Shown here: positions 34,807-47,700 of the stretch, in pieces
Numbering within the stretch: position 1 is the first letter of the stretch
How the letters are laid out: the number at the start of each line of letters is the position of its first letter
Source of the DNA: Calendula officinalis
Lineage: Eukaryota; Streptophyta; Magnoliopsida; Asterales; Asteraceae
Assembly (NCBI GenBank): GCA_963853835.1
Contig: OY970820.1
Location: 17,163,373 to 17,227,372, forward strand
Length of the DNA: 64,000 nt
Direction of reading: 5' to 3'
The notes under the pieces: generated by a model
Database searches by the model: none
What the model was told of the DNA's origin: nothing
Seen by the model: only the letters and a program-made list of their open reading frames with translations
Program-made: the position numbers and the translations under genes

Positions 34807-36930
34807 ATGAAAACCTCTTGGGCTGATGCTGTTGATAATGCAGCTTCTGGCTCTGATGGTTATGGGGTTAGTGGTGGTCCAAATAGACCTACGTATGTTC
34901 CACCTCATCTTCGCAACCGACCCGAACAAATGGCGGGCCCGCCTACATCAAACAATGGTCCGTTACCTGTTAACGATATGTTAGGATATACGGGTCAAAC
35001 AAGTGGGTCCCGGGTGGGCTGGTCCCAGGTCTGATTATGGTAGGCCCGGGCCCGGGCCTGGGCCTGGATATGGTACTGGCGGCGGGGGTGGTGGTCGAGG
35101 CGGCCGTGGTGGTGGTGGTTGGGGAAATAGAGGTGGTGGTAGAGAATCAGAACCCAACCCGTTTGGTAATGATGAAGTAGATGAAGTTGTATCAGATCAA
35201 GAAACTAGTGGAATTAACTTTGATGCTTATGAAGATATTCCTGTTGAAACTAGTGGTGTTAATGTGCCGCCACCTGTCAATACATTTGCTGAAATAGATT
35301 TAGGTGAAGCCCTAAATCTCAATATCAGAAGATGCAAATATGTGAAACCGACCCCTGTGCAACGTTACACAATTCCAATATCTCTTGCGGGCCGAGATCT
35401 TATGGCTTGTTCTCAAACCGGGTCGGGTAAAACAGCTGCTTTTTGTTTTCCCATAATTAGTGGGATTATGAGAGGCCAACCTGTACAACGACCACATGGT
35501 TTTAGGACCGTATTTCCACTTGCTCTTATTTTATCTCCTACAAGGGAACTTTCTTGTCAGGTTTTATTCATAGTATTTTTTTTAATAATTTTTTATTATT
35601 GTGAATCTTTGTATTGAATGCATATGTATGGTTAATTACATATAGATACATTTGGAAGCTCGAAAGTTTGCTTACCAGACAGGTGTGAAGGTGGTGGTTG
35701 TTTATGGTGGAGCTCCAATTAATCAACAGGTAATTAGTATTTTTTTTTTGTTTTTTTTTTAATATTTAATTTAATGCATGAGCAGTTACGAGAGCTGGAG
35801 AGAGGAGTTGATATCCTTGTAGCAACGCCTGGAAGATTAGTTGGAGAGGGCAAAAGTGTCATTACAAATGATAAGGTATTTAGCTCTTGATGAAGCAGAT
35901 CGCATGTTGGATATGGGATTTGAGCCTCAAATTAGGAAGATTGTGGAACAAACCGATATGCCTACGCCAGGTGGCAGACAAACAATGTTGTTTAGTGCCA
36001 CATTTCCCAGAGAAATCCAGGTTTGTTGGATAAAAATAAAACATAGTTTTATTTATTTAAATTGGTTTGTTGCTATAATATTAATGATTAAATGTTACCT
36101 TTATCATATAATATTTATATTAATTATTGAATTGTATTGTATTGTGCAGAGACTTGCATCTGATTTTCTTTCAAATTACATATTTCTGACCGTGTTGGTT
36201 CAAGTACTGATTTGATAGTTCAAAGGGTGGAATTTGTTTGATAAAAGAAGCCATCTTATGGACCTTCTTCATGCACAAAAGGATAATGGATCCAAATCAT
36301 CTATATGTAAGTGAATTTATAGCAACAGATTGATGTTTACTTATTTGCAGCAACCGCTGACACTAGTATTTGTTGAAACAAAGAAGGGAGCTGATTCCCT
36401 TGAATATTGGCTATTCATGGTGACAGAACACAACCGGTAAGGGGGGTGTTTGGTTCAAGGGTATTTTAATTTTGTTGATTTAATGGGTGTAGGAAAGGGA
36501 GCTAGCATTGAGGTCATTCAAGAGTGGGAAGACACCAATTCTTGTTGCAACTGACGTGGCAGCACGTGGTCTTGACATCCCACATGTTTCTCATGTGGTC
36601 AACTTTGACCTACCTAATGATATTGACGATTATGTGCACCGAACAGGGCGAGCTGGCAAGACGGGATTGGCTACGGCTTTCTTTAATGAAAACAATACCT
36701 CACTAGCAAAACCGCTTGCTGACCTCATGCAAGAGGCTAATCAAGAGGTACCTCAGTGGCTCACTCGTTACGCCAGCCGGGCGGCTTATGGCGGCGGTGG
36801 TAAGAACAGGCGGTCCGGTGGCCGTGATTTTAGGAAGGACAATTCCTTCAATAGCGGCATGGGTGGTGGTGGTGGTCGCGGTGGGTATGGCGGTTATGGT
36901 GGGGCTGGTGCGCCAAGTGCTTGGGATTAA
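34807..36930 (+). pseudogene. DDX3/RH37-like DEAD-box RNA helicase, interrupted by small indels
   Basis: Exon-like blocks are 34807-35560, 35646-35729, 35786-36020, 36150-36305, 36351-36436 and 36493-36930. Together they cover a plant RH37/RH11/RH52 protein: N-terminal SWADAVDN and PTYVPPHLRNRP, a Gly/Arg-rich stretch, the Q-motif region, motif I AQTGSGKT-like (SQTGSGKTAAF), PTREL, TPGRL, DEAD (LDEADRMLD), SAT (FSATFP), VFVETKKG, TPILVATDVAARGLD and a Gly-rich tail. Compared with the conserved family sequence there is an extra base near 35012; about 8 nt are missing at 35843 (VDLLERAK lost to VxERAK), about 7 near 36188, about 8 near 36238 and about 28 near 36409. Motif VI reads HRTGRAGK, lacking three residues. 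No continuous frame can be built, yet the rest is nearly unchanged. Either this is a young pseudogene or the assembly is wrong here. Confidence 0.82.
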
Positions 36931-38292
36931 TTAATTTTTTTATTTTATATTATATGTAACTTTTTTCTCTTAGGGATTAAGAATTACGGTATGGAAATTT
37001 TGTTCACTTGACAAATGATTTCTTGCTCTAACTATATTTATAAATTTAAAACGTAAACACACAAGAAACAATTTTAAATAAAAGTGAAGGATTGAATGGA
37101 TACCATAAAGGTAATAAGAGTATAGTTGAATTATCAGATATATATTAATAATAATTAAATAAAGGGTTTTTTTAACTCATGCATTTAGGCATCAGATTAG
37201 AAGAATTGAATGAGTTTGAAATTTCCTTTTATAATAAATAAATGCATTTATTACATATTAATGATGTCTATTTTTTTGCATGTATGAAATTTTCTTTAAC
37301 TAAAAAGGGTAAGTTTGAGTTCATTAAACCCTCTTATATCATGCCCTTAAGACATGAGTTAGTCAAACTCATACAATCCGTTTAATACAAGAAAAGATAC
37401 ATATTTATGATTTGAAAATTTGTATTGACTGATACTTAATTTTCTTAGTTCATTATCTACATATAAAATGATTGAAATATAGAATTCAGTAATTTTATAT
37501 CTTAATCTCATAATTTGATTTGGATATATTAACAAATGAATAAAAAGATAAGTATAACAATGTAGTAAAAAGCAATATTATTTCTTGCAGTTTATATGAA
37601 TAAAAATAAATACAAGTAACATATAATCAATCATCTCTAGTATATTTATGGGAATTCATTTAGATACCATAATTTTTAATGTCTACACCACAACGTACAA
37701 GTTTTATAGCTAATGATACAATCACCTAAAGCAACAATTGTGGTGTGACCATTAAAAATTGTAGTGTATTTATCACCATCTTAAATTTATCCCTACCACA
37801 CAACTCCCTGCCATTATTGAAATATCGCATCAGAAATCTATTCATGGGACTGGGCAGACACTCAAATTAAGGTACATCTCTATTGTTCCCTAATTCCATT
37901 GTCACGTCACACCCAATGGCCCATCTCCATTTTGTTATTATTAAACTTTTTGTCTAATTCATTGTTGGTTCATATGGTTTAACGGAAACAGAATGCATTA
38001 TAATGAAATGAAATGTGATATATATGATACATGATATCTATAACATAATAATTACTTCTCTTATTATATTATATAAGTTTTAAAGTAAACTGTATAATCA
38101 TATCAAAATATAGATAGTAATATGTGACTAAAATTTTATACTATAAATATCATCTCCCATAATGGAACTTGGAATGGATGGTTAGATCAATCCCCATCAT
38201 TTCATGTGTAATGCTCTTAGACTATTACCCATTTTAAGTTAACGGGTCATAGTATTATAGTTTACTAACCATCATTAATCATTATGATTAAC
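36931..38292. other. Intergenic region with a small foldback
   Basis: AT-rich spacer with no gene. A short inverted repeat is listed separately at 37664-37770. Confidence 0.5.
37664..37770. repeat. Short foldback element, about 107 bp
   Basis: The left arm ATTTTTAATG...CACCACAA pairs with the right arm TTGTGGTG...CATTAAAAAT. The loop is about 45 bp. It may be a mini-MITE; no target duplication was identified. Confidence 0.5.
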
Positions 38293-38481
38293 CCAAGGTC
38301 TGTAGCCTAGTGGTATTGGAGGAGGAGTTAAGGTGTTGCCCATGACCAATAGGTCATGGGTTCAAGTCCCGTCGTGGACAAAAAGGTGGAAGGTTCGAGG
38401 GAAGGCATATTGCCCCTTGTGAATGTCACTGTCTAGGCTCGAACCATTAACTTACTAACTTGCTGTTCAAAAAAAAAAATC
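38293..38481 (+). mobile_element. tRNA-derived SINE with 16-bp target duplication
   Basis: A perfect 16-bp direct repeat AATCATTATGATTAAC (38277-38292 and 38482-38497) flanks the element. Inside is an RNA polymerase III A box (GTAGCCTAGTGG) and, about 50 bp on, a B box (GGGTTCAAGTCCC), then a non-tRNA body (GGTTCGAGGGAAGGCAT...CTAACTTGC) and an A-tail. Length is 189 bp. Related copies are at 26261 (plus) and 52522 (minus). Confidence 0.88.
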
Positions 38482-38825
38482 AATCATTATGATTAACATT
38501 CCTTAACTTGTAAATCCCTAACCAAGCATGCCCTAGGTGTATGTATGGCAAAAGTAGATATATCTAAAGTAGTTGTAACTATAACCGCAAAGTGAAAAAT
38601 GGCAATAAGGTTACATGTACATAAAGAAGACGGCTAAATGAGGGAGAAATATAATTATTCAAACGTATTCCGGTAATATTGTTTAACATCATAAGTGATA
38701 AATTAGACCTAATCATCATCATTATATAATACCACATTTGTGAAAATGAGTTCATGTACAATAACTTTTGTCATTTAGCTCCATTTATTATTAAATATCT
38801 AAATAGACACAAAAGTGGGAATAGC

Positions 38826-38910
38826 TCGCTGGCAAGGGCTTTTTAGTTTTTTTTTCCCAAGCGAGAGGTCTTGGATCAGATACCAAAGACTCTCCTCTCG
38901 TGTTTAATTT
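38826..38910 (+). mobile_element. Possible SINE head fragment
   Basis: AGCTCGCTGGCAAGGGC resembles an A box and TTGGATCAGATACC a weak B box, about 45 bp apart, with T-rich sequence between. No tail or duplication was defined. Confidence 0.3.
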
Positions 38911-39661
38911 TTGTTTGTTAGCCTTTTCAACTTTATAAAATGACAATCGAACCCCAAAATTTTAACTTTCTCAAAATTTCTAAATAACCCCTGCAATTTT
39001 ACAAAATTATGAAATGACAATTAATCACGCACTTTAATTTTCCCAAAATAAGTAGATAACCCATGGATAAAACAAATTAACTATATCACATTCCCTCTTT
39101 ATGTTTATATTTTAATATCACACTGCAACGCATGAGTACAAAAATCCTAGTTCTAAAATAAAACATGCATTGTAGTTGAAAGCATTTGAAAACATATGTC
39201 GTTTTAACTTATTATAACATAGAACAATTATTGGGGGCAACAACATTATTAACATTTTACATGTGCATGGTGTTTCTTTTGAAAAAAAAAATCAAGTATG
39301 ATGCTAGAATCAAATATGTGGTGATAAAAATATTGTTATGTACTCATTTGAAGACATTGATTTTTTTATTATTATTAGTTAGGCTTCTGCCACAAGTAAT
39401 TGTCAAAAATATGTACAAGGTCCTCATATTGTTTTTTTAAAGCAATTATAATAATAAAATTCCAAAACGTGAACCAAAAACATATACTTTACAAAGGTCC
39501 TCATATTGCATTCTTCCCAAAAAAGTACCACTAACATATGCAAGGTACTCATATTGTATTATTCCAAATTAATTGCATTGTCATTTTTTTACATGTTCAA
39601 ACCCAAATTGATTATTTAACTATTATTAATTAGCACAAAATAGCTGTAACGTTGTTTATTA
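38911..39661. other. Intergenic AT-rich DNA
   Basis: No gene or clear element. The phrase AAGGTCCTCATATTG recurs with variation around 39418, 39495 and 39543, indicating a small local duplication. Confidence 0.45.
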
Positions 39662-39922
39662 CCCTCCGTCCTAAAAAAAACTTCTCATTTCACTCTAAAT
39701 TTTTGTCGCACAAAAAATTTCTCATTTCCTACATATGATGGGCCCACATAATAAAATAATATTATTAATAAGGACCCCACTAATATTTATCCACTAACTT
39801 TTTTAATCTCTCCAGACGAATCTTATATTTTAATTAAATTTATTACTAATGACCTTACCATTAACTATCACCTTAAAACTTGTGTAAAAATAAAATGAGA
39901 AGCTTTTTATGGATGGAGGGAG
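39662..39922. mobile_element. Stowaway-like MITE
   Basis: The left end CCCTCCGTCC and right end GGATGGAGGGAG (complement CTCCCTCCATCC) are the classic Stowaway termini, flanked by TA on both sides. Internal arms CTTCTCATTT and AAATGAGAAG pair. Length is 261 bp. Confidence 0.75.
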
Positions 39923-39929
39923 TATAACT

Positions 39930-40680
39930 GTGTATTCATAAGGTAGTTTATTTTATATATCCTCGTTAAGAAATATTTCAAACATCGAATTAATATATAT
40001 AAAGTAAAACTTATAAAGTCAGACTATAATTATATTTGTATTTATAGATGTGCTTTCGTAAAATGGTTTTATTTCATCTTTATTAAAAACCATCTTAAAC
40101 ATTTGATAATATAAATGTTTTGATGTACAAAGTCAAACTATATTTTATAATTGACCAACCTGTAATTTTAATTGTTTTTACAATTATGTTTTCGTAAGGT
40201 AGTTTTATTTCATCTATATTAAGAAACATCTTAAACATATGATTAATATAAATGCTTTGATGTAAAAAGTCAAACTTTATTTTATAATTGACCAAACTAT
40301 AATTTTTAATTTCTTTTACAAATGTGTTTTCAGAAGGTGGGTTATTTCATCTATATTAAGAAATATACTACGTATTAAACATTTGATTAATAATGTCTTG
40401 ATTTACAAAGTCAACTAGCTATATTTTATAATTAACCAAACTATAACTTTTAATTGTTTCTACAAATGTGTTTTCGCAAAATAGTTTTATTTCATCTATA
40501 TTAAGAAATATCTTAAACATTTCATTAATTTAGTACTATGATGTATAAAGTTAAACATTCCATCTATACTTTAATTGTTTTTACAAATATGTTTTTGTAA
40601 GGTGATATGATTTCATCTTTATTAAGAAATTTTTTAAACATATTATTAATATAATATTATATGCATGTATAGAGTTAATA
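39930..40680. repeat. Tandem array, about six units of about 136 bp
   Basis: The recurring unit contains GTTTTCGTAAGGTAGTTTTA, TTTCATCTATATTAAGAAA, ATCTTAAACAT, TGATGTA-AAAGTCAAAC and ATAATTGACCAAACTATAA. The landmark TTTCATCT occurs near 40073, 40209, 40346, 40491 and 40611, with a more diverged first unit at about 39935-40060. The array starts right after one Stowaway element and ends at the next. Confidence 0.8.
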
Positions 40681-40991
40681 CTTCCTCCGATTCAAAATAA
40701 GTGATACACTTTCCTTTTTGGGGTGGTTCAAAATAAGTGATACACTTTAAAAAGTTTCCTTATCTGGCAAAAAAATGGGACCACACCCACTAACTATCTA
40801 CTTTAACAAAGTGAAATGACCCCTTTACCCTTACTTTTTACTTTTAAACATCATTAACCTTACTTTATTCAAAAGGTGTGGGACCCATTCCCCACTAACC
40901 ATCCAATTAATCTAATTTAACCATCATTATAATCTTTTTCCTCAAAAACCGTGAAACCCCAAGTGTATCACTTATTTTGAATCGGAGGAAG
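40681..40991. mobile_element. Stowaway-like MITE, well preserved
   Basis: The ends CTTCCTCCGATTCAAAATAA and its complement at the right (TTATTTTGAATCGGAGGAAG) match over about 30 bp, flanked by TA at 40679-40680 and 40992-40993. Length is 311 bp. It is the same family as 32799-33108. Confidence 0.85.
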
Positions 40992-41842
40992 TATATTTTT
41001 GACCAAACTAGCAAATGGTAGTACAATTCACTTGATAGCCTAAGTCACAAACTTTAGTCTTCAACAGACATGCAACACTTGACATTCGTATTAGTTCAAC
41101 TAGATTTAACAAATATGTGTTTTGTTATTTGATTAATATACCACCATGTATAACTAATACGAAGTATTGTTAGTTGACGAACAACCAATATAAACAAATA
41201 AAATATACAAGAAAAAAGTTGTCAGTTTCTATTAAATAATAATATAAATAACTAAAAAATTTCATTAATATAATATTCATGAAAAAGCGTTGACATTTGT
41301 ACAAGCGGGTGTTGACCTACAGTAACTTGGTATGTGTGATTATTGACATATGTAAACAACTTGTGTATAGAGAGAGTTTGAAGGATCACAATAACTAACT
41401 TTTGCTCTAAATACCAAACATCTGTAATGAAATCCAACTAACCAACAAAAATTCCCATCGAAATTAGCATACCAACAAAACACAAAACAACAAAAAAGTA
41501 TCAGAAATGAGATATCTACACGATCTATACATCAAATTACATACGTATATATCCAACTTCTTAAATTCTTTCCTTAAATTTGGTGTGGGACAAGGTTGGC
41601 GGTATGGTAATTTAATAAATTTGTTTAACAGGTCTTTAAAGGTTGGTAGATTTTATGGGTTTGTTATAAAAGATCCCATTTTCCATGCTTCTGTGATGTG
41701 CATTAGTGTGCGAACACCAGGTGTTCGACGAATTGCCTGAGAGGTTTTTTTCTTCTTCTTTTCGTCTTTTGGTAATGCAAGTGGGTGAAAGTGTGTTTTC
41801 TTGTTATAAATAAGATATTTTAGAGTCAAATTTGAAAATAAA
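40992..41842. other. Upstream region of the metal transporter gene
   Basis: AT-rich sequence with no recognised gene. The 5' leader of the transporter probably lies in its last few hundred bases. Confidence 0.4.
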
Positions 41843-43707
41843 ATGGATACAAAAACACCATTGTTGTCAAGTGAGGGAAATTCAAAGCATATAAGAAGAA
41901 ATAGGCGTACTTCAGTTACTAGTTTGAGATGTGATTTTCTTTCCAAATTGCCTGAAAAAATCCGATGTGGGCTTGACCCTGAGGCACCATATGACGTTGA
42001 CCTTTCAAAAACTACTGGGCTAATTGAAGGTAAAAAAAAGGTTTCAAAATCATCTTTATTTTTAATAAATTCAATTGCTTTATACTATACTCATGATCTT
42101 TTAATGACATGTGATGAAATAGTTGTAACAATATAGAAATGAGCAGAAATATTTTTTTGGTTAATTTGGTGAATTTTGATTAGGGGAGAAAGAATACTAT
42201 GAAAAACAATTTGCAACTTTGAAGTCTTTTGAAGATGTAGACCATTTACAGTTAACAAATGACTCTGATAATGAAGAAGAAGAATTAATAGAACAAGCTC
42301 AACATGAAAGGGCAATTAATATATCTAATTGGGCAAACATCTTTCTACTTGCACTAAAGGTAAACTATTTTTTAAATTCTTTTGGTTGTTAGTTGGATTT
42401 TAAGATTTTTATATGATATTTATGAAATGATTCTTGATGAATTACAGATTTATGCAACGGTACAAAGCGGATCTTTAGCAATTGCAGCATCAACACTTGA
42501 TTCTTTGCTTGATTTAATGGCAGGTGGTATTTTATGGTTCACTCACCGATCGATGAAAAGTGTTAATATTTACAAGTATCCAATTGGAAAGTTAAGAGTT
42601 CAACCTGTTGGTATTATCATATTTGCAGCAATTATGGCCACTCTTGGTATCTTCTTTTATGTTATTATCCTCAAACTTTCACTGATTTGACATATTTACC
42701 CTTGACAATGCTTTTATCCTAAACTTTGAATGTTTTTGTAAATGTTATCATGTATATTTAGGGTTTCAAGTGCTGATACAAGCAGTGGAGCGATTAATTA
42801 GGAATTCACCATCAGAGAAAATGAATGATTCTGAGTTAATATGGTTGTATGCAATCATGCTGACTGCTACAGGTGTCAAACTTGTACTTTATATATACTG
42901 CAGAAGTTCTGGTAACAAGATTGTTCGAGCGTATGCTAAGGTTTGCTAATTACAATTAATATACTTAATTTAGTGATATTTTAATTAATTAAAGTTGAAA
43001 AATTGGATTAATAGGATCATTATTTTGACGTGGTGACAAATTTGGTTGGATTAATTGCTGCTGTACTTGGTGATGAGTTTTATTGGTGGATAGATCCTGC
43101 TGGTGCCATACTTCTTGCTGTTTATACAATTATTAATTGGTCTGGAACTGTTATGGAAAATGCAGGTTACTTTCATTTTAACTGATTAACATTTATGCAT
43201 GCATCTAATTTAACTGATTAACAAATAATCAAAAGTTCTCTTCTTTTTTTTTTTTAATTTTTTTTTATTGCAGTTTCACTGGTAGGGCATTCAGCACCTC
43301 CTGATTTTCTACAGACACTTACATATTTAATCCTAAGACATCATCCTAAAATCTCCCGTGTGGACACCGTTCGGGCATACACATTTGGTGTTCTCTATTT
43401 TGTTGAGGTCTCTTATAAGTATACTAAATCATTTTAGATTTTTTTTTTTGACAATTATTGAAACAATTATGCTAATGTTTTTGGTCTTGAATGTATGTTA
43501 ATTTGATGTTTAAAAAAAAAAATACAGGTTGACATAGAATTGCCTGAAGATCTACCCCTTAAAGAAGCCCATGGAATTGGGGAATCACTTCAAGTAAAGA
43601 TAGAAGAACTGTCGGAAGTGGAACGAGCTTTTGTTCATCTTGATTATGAGTGTGATCACAAACCAGAACACTCTGTTCTTAGTAGACTCCCAAATACTCA
43701 ACCTTAA
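41843..43707 (+). CDS. Manganese-type cation diffusion facilitator (metal tolerance protein, MTP9/10-like)
   Basis: Seven exons join in frame: 41843-42029, 42184-42359, 42448-42646, 42762-42940, 43015-43165, 43274-43407 and 43528-43707, giving 401 residues. The N-terminal cytosolic part (residues 1 to about 110) is hydrophilic. Membrane spans follow with DxxxD in TM2 (Asp139, Asp143 in STLDSLLDLM) and again in TM5 (Asp248, Asp252 in DHYFDVVTN); the paired DxxxD arrangement is typical of Mn-CDF members rather than the zinc group (HxxxD). The cytosolic C-terminal domain reads VDIELPEDLPLKEAHGIGES and ERAFVHLDYECDHKPEH, as in Arabidopsis MTP9/MTP10. The role is proton-coupled export of Mn2+ from the cytosol into an endomembrane compartment, by family knowledge. 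Length is normal and no lesions are seen. Confidence 0.93.
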
Positions 43708-44799
43708 AACCGTTTGTGATTTATTTACTAAAAGACTGCAAGTCTTTTTGGGGGATATGATATGAGATGGTAATCTTTGCTCAAATGTCATATGATTGAT
43801 TATATGAAGTTTGTGATTACTTTGAAGAAAATGAGTTTGAGTTTAGTTTCTATCAATTTTACTTTGAAGAAAAGTGGTTAACTCTTTCTAATTTTTTAAT
43901 CAGAGACCGAGTATTTGAATTATGAAATTATCCTGTGTGTAGGTCACCTTCCTGTGTGTATGAAATTATCCTCAGCTCCAGCTTAGCTCAATAAAAAATT
44001 TGATTCTTGAGATTGTTATTTTTCGATTTTTTTTTTTTTTTAATAAAACATGCGGTTTAGTTAAATGTATTCTCAAAGAACCAACTTGAATCATAACACA
44101 ACGCGTATCATCAAAAAATTTAAATATAAATTGAGATATTAGGAGAAATGGAGAATAACCCCGAGGCCTTGTTATTTACTGAAACTCACACAAGTATAGA
44201 TTTAGGTATTACTCACATTTAGTATTTTTACCCTAACTTAAGACCTGGAGTATACTCGGGAACTGTTTGGGTTCAATTGGATGTAAAAGCAAAAGTTTTA
44301 TAATAATCCTGTGAGGTATAAAACTAGAAACATATTTCAAATGATAACGAATATCCAATTTTCTAGTTCTTTTTTAAAAGCATGTAAGTTAAAGATGTTG
44401 ATTCTGCAACTGTGATCTGGTGCAAGACTTTATCTTCTTAAGAATATACTTTATTTGCCTTGTAAACACTGAAAAAAATATTCTACACAATTCAGTGAAA
44501 AGCTGCTAATGTCTTTTTCTTCGGTTAAATTCTAAAATTAAAGTTAGTATTTAACGTTTATGGTCTCTCGTTTCATCTCCTAAATTTTAAGTGATTAACT
44601 TCAAACAAAATGATAATGGAAAAGAAAAATTAAAAACTGAAGTAAATCTTCGGTTGCTATATGAAAAGAAGAAACCGCATCCATCAAACAACTCAAACTC
44701 TATAGGAGATCTTTACACGATATATAAAAAAAGAAAAAGAAAATTCAAATACAACCAATCAAAGTAAGATTCTTGAGGTTTATTGCATGATGATGAGAA
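43708..44799. other. Convergent intergenic spacer
   Basis: Shared 3' region of the metal transporter and the NST1-like gene. AT-rich, no further gene or element recognised. Confidence 0.5.
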
Positions 44800-47700
44800 T
44801 TAGAAGGAAAAGCGTATCCCATTACTTGCTGCAAATAAGTTATATTCTTCAACTTCAACTGCAGCATCCTTTGCACAAGCATGACCACCCTCAACTACAT
44901 CATTCGAATGAGCAACCGGCCCACCAAAATGAAATAAGGAAAAACCCTTATCCTTATTTTTCAAAACTTTTCCTACTGCTGGAGCTTTCACATGATCATG
45001 GTCAGCCATACCATTGACCGCTGGAACTGGTTGGTATATTGGCGGTTGACTATGGTTGACCAGCGATGGACCCAAAGGTTGCAGGTTACCTACACCATAC
45101 TGATAATAAGGTGAATTCCCGTTAAGCCCGTAACCAAACGGGCTTGGGAACAAGTAGTGGTTTGGATGTGGTAACGGCATTAGCCCGTTGGCCCATGGAA
45201 CCGGGTGTTGATGGAAATAGCCCATAGAAGGAGCTTGAAACACGGGAAAATGAATCCCTTGAGCTTGCAACGGGGGTGGAATAACATTATTATTATTATT
45301 CCCTTGAAAAATAGGACTTGTAACATTGTTTTTATTATCATTTTCATAAAACTGTGTGGCTTCTGGCGGTAATTCGGTCTCGGTTTCTTTTGTATTTTCC
45401 TTTTTTTCAGGAAAAATGTTATCTTTTATTACTTCTGAAACGTGGCTTGCATCTTCTGAATCTGATGTAGATGAAGAATCAGGATTATGTGTGTTTGAAG
45501 ATTCACTGAGACACGATGAACAGCTGTCAGAATTGGAATTACTACTTGTGAATAAATCAGTGGGCCCGCTTATTGTATCGACTGATTCCTTCAAATCGTT
45601 AACCTCGTGATTTTTTGCAACTGAGTTCGTCATATTTGACTGGTCAACAGGTTTGACTTTGACTGGTTCATTCTCTATTTTATCTTTTGGTTCCCATGTT
45701 TTCTTTACGTACTCTATTTGACTATTATTAAACTTATTTCCACGATGGTACGGCTTTGATGAATCTGTATAATCATGTTGGTTGTAACAACGGCAAGCAT
45801 GAGGGTCATATCTGTCATTTGACCTATTATGAGAACAATATAATCTCTCACCATATCTTGACCCGTTTGACCTAACGTTGACTCGAACATTGTTGTTTCT
45901 TAACGGTCTATTTCTCGAGTCGGGTTTGCTTACCATACCACCACTTTCAGATACCACTGCAAATCGCCCTCTTTCAGACCATTTTGAGGATTGATCCCAG
46001 AATAATTTAGGTTTTCTTCGAGGATGTTTTGTGACATCATAACTCAAATTATCATTTTCTTGAATATTACAATCTTGAGAAATAGGGATGGATGATGATA
46101 CTGTATCTGTATCTTCTTCTGGTTTAGATAAGGAATTTACTGTGTCACTTGCATTAATTGACTCTATATCTATACTTGATGATATTTCATCTTCTTCCTC
46201 TGGGGGCCCACAAACAGTTGGGATTTGACAGTTATTTTCTCTTTCTTTTTCTTTAGTTTTTAGTCTTTCTTTTCTACGAAGTTTTTTTTCCTTTTCTTTT
46301 GCTTTTCTGCGTTCCTTTCGTTCTTCTTCATCTCGTTTTTCCTTCTCTTCTTCTTCAAGGAGTTTAAACTAAAATAAACACAAATATGATTACAAAAACT
46401 ATATTGTTTCAAAAAAAATTTACATTATAAAATTTAATTGTTTTTGGAGGTTGTATGCATTAGAAATATAAATTTTAACGTCTTTCGACCTGTTTGAAAC
46501 ATCACCTTTTAGCCATTTTTTAATTTTATATAACTTATAAATAACTAACGCAACGAATATGATAACAGTAATAATTCAATTTAAATATAGTGATTTTGGA
46601 GGTTGTATGCATAAAATATATTTCTGGTGACTTTCTACCCTTTACCTTTTAGCCAATTTTAAGTTTTTGAAAATAATATGTTTATAATATGATAAATTTT
46701 GGCAGCTGTATGCATTAAAAATATATTTTTAATTACTTATGCCCCATTTGACCCATTCAAGTTGCACGCACTAAATGGGTTAAAATGTAAAAAGCTAAAA
46801 AAGAGGTTATTTACCTGTTTTTCCAAAGTAATGATATCTTTGCATGCAACAAGCACACGTTCTTCCAACAATTTTAATGCAAGAGATACAAAAATGCTAT
46901 GTGCATTTTGACGTGCAGTTCCTTCTCTGAAAGCCTTTTCAACCTATTAATAGTTAAACAAAATTAAACTACACATTATATATATGTCATTTATTCAAGT
47001 AAAATAATAATAATATGATAAAAATACCTGTTCCTTAAAAATAACAGTTGCAGCATCTAACAGAAATTCTCTAGCAAGCTCTGGACTTTTTGCATGTTTC
47101 TGAGGACGCGAACATTCTCCATCTACTTCATTCCCATCATTATCAACCGAATCATCATCCTGAAAAAGGAAAATTAAAAAGAAAAGATACATCAGTTTGA
47201 TTATGATAAAAAGTCTTTTGTAAAAAAGGGCAGCAATTTCATATATATCCTTCAGAAAGTTCAAAATTTCATACATACCCTTGAAATATCTAATATTATA
47301 TTAATCTTTCAAAAAAATAACTTGTACTTTTCCAATTTAATTTAATATAGAAATCAAATATACCTAAGTGAACGATCTAGTTTTAATCGAGTTTTTTATA
47401 ATCTTACACAAATAACAATTAACAAGTGGCATGTTTGGTATATCTCAAATTTACATTGGGTAAATACAAATTTTTACTGTTTCAAAAGACAAATATGATA
47501 TCTTAAAAGTTGGAAGAATATATACGAAATTTTTAATTTTTAGAAGGATGCATATGAAATTATGAATATTACAAGGATATATACGTAGTTTTAAACTTTT
47601 AAAAGGACATATATGAAATTTTGCCAGATAAAAAATTTGTTTATAAGGTATCAGACAGTTTATTGATCAATAATAAATAATGATAATTATACCTCTTCTT

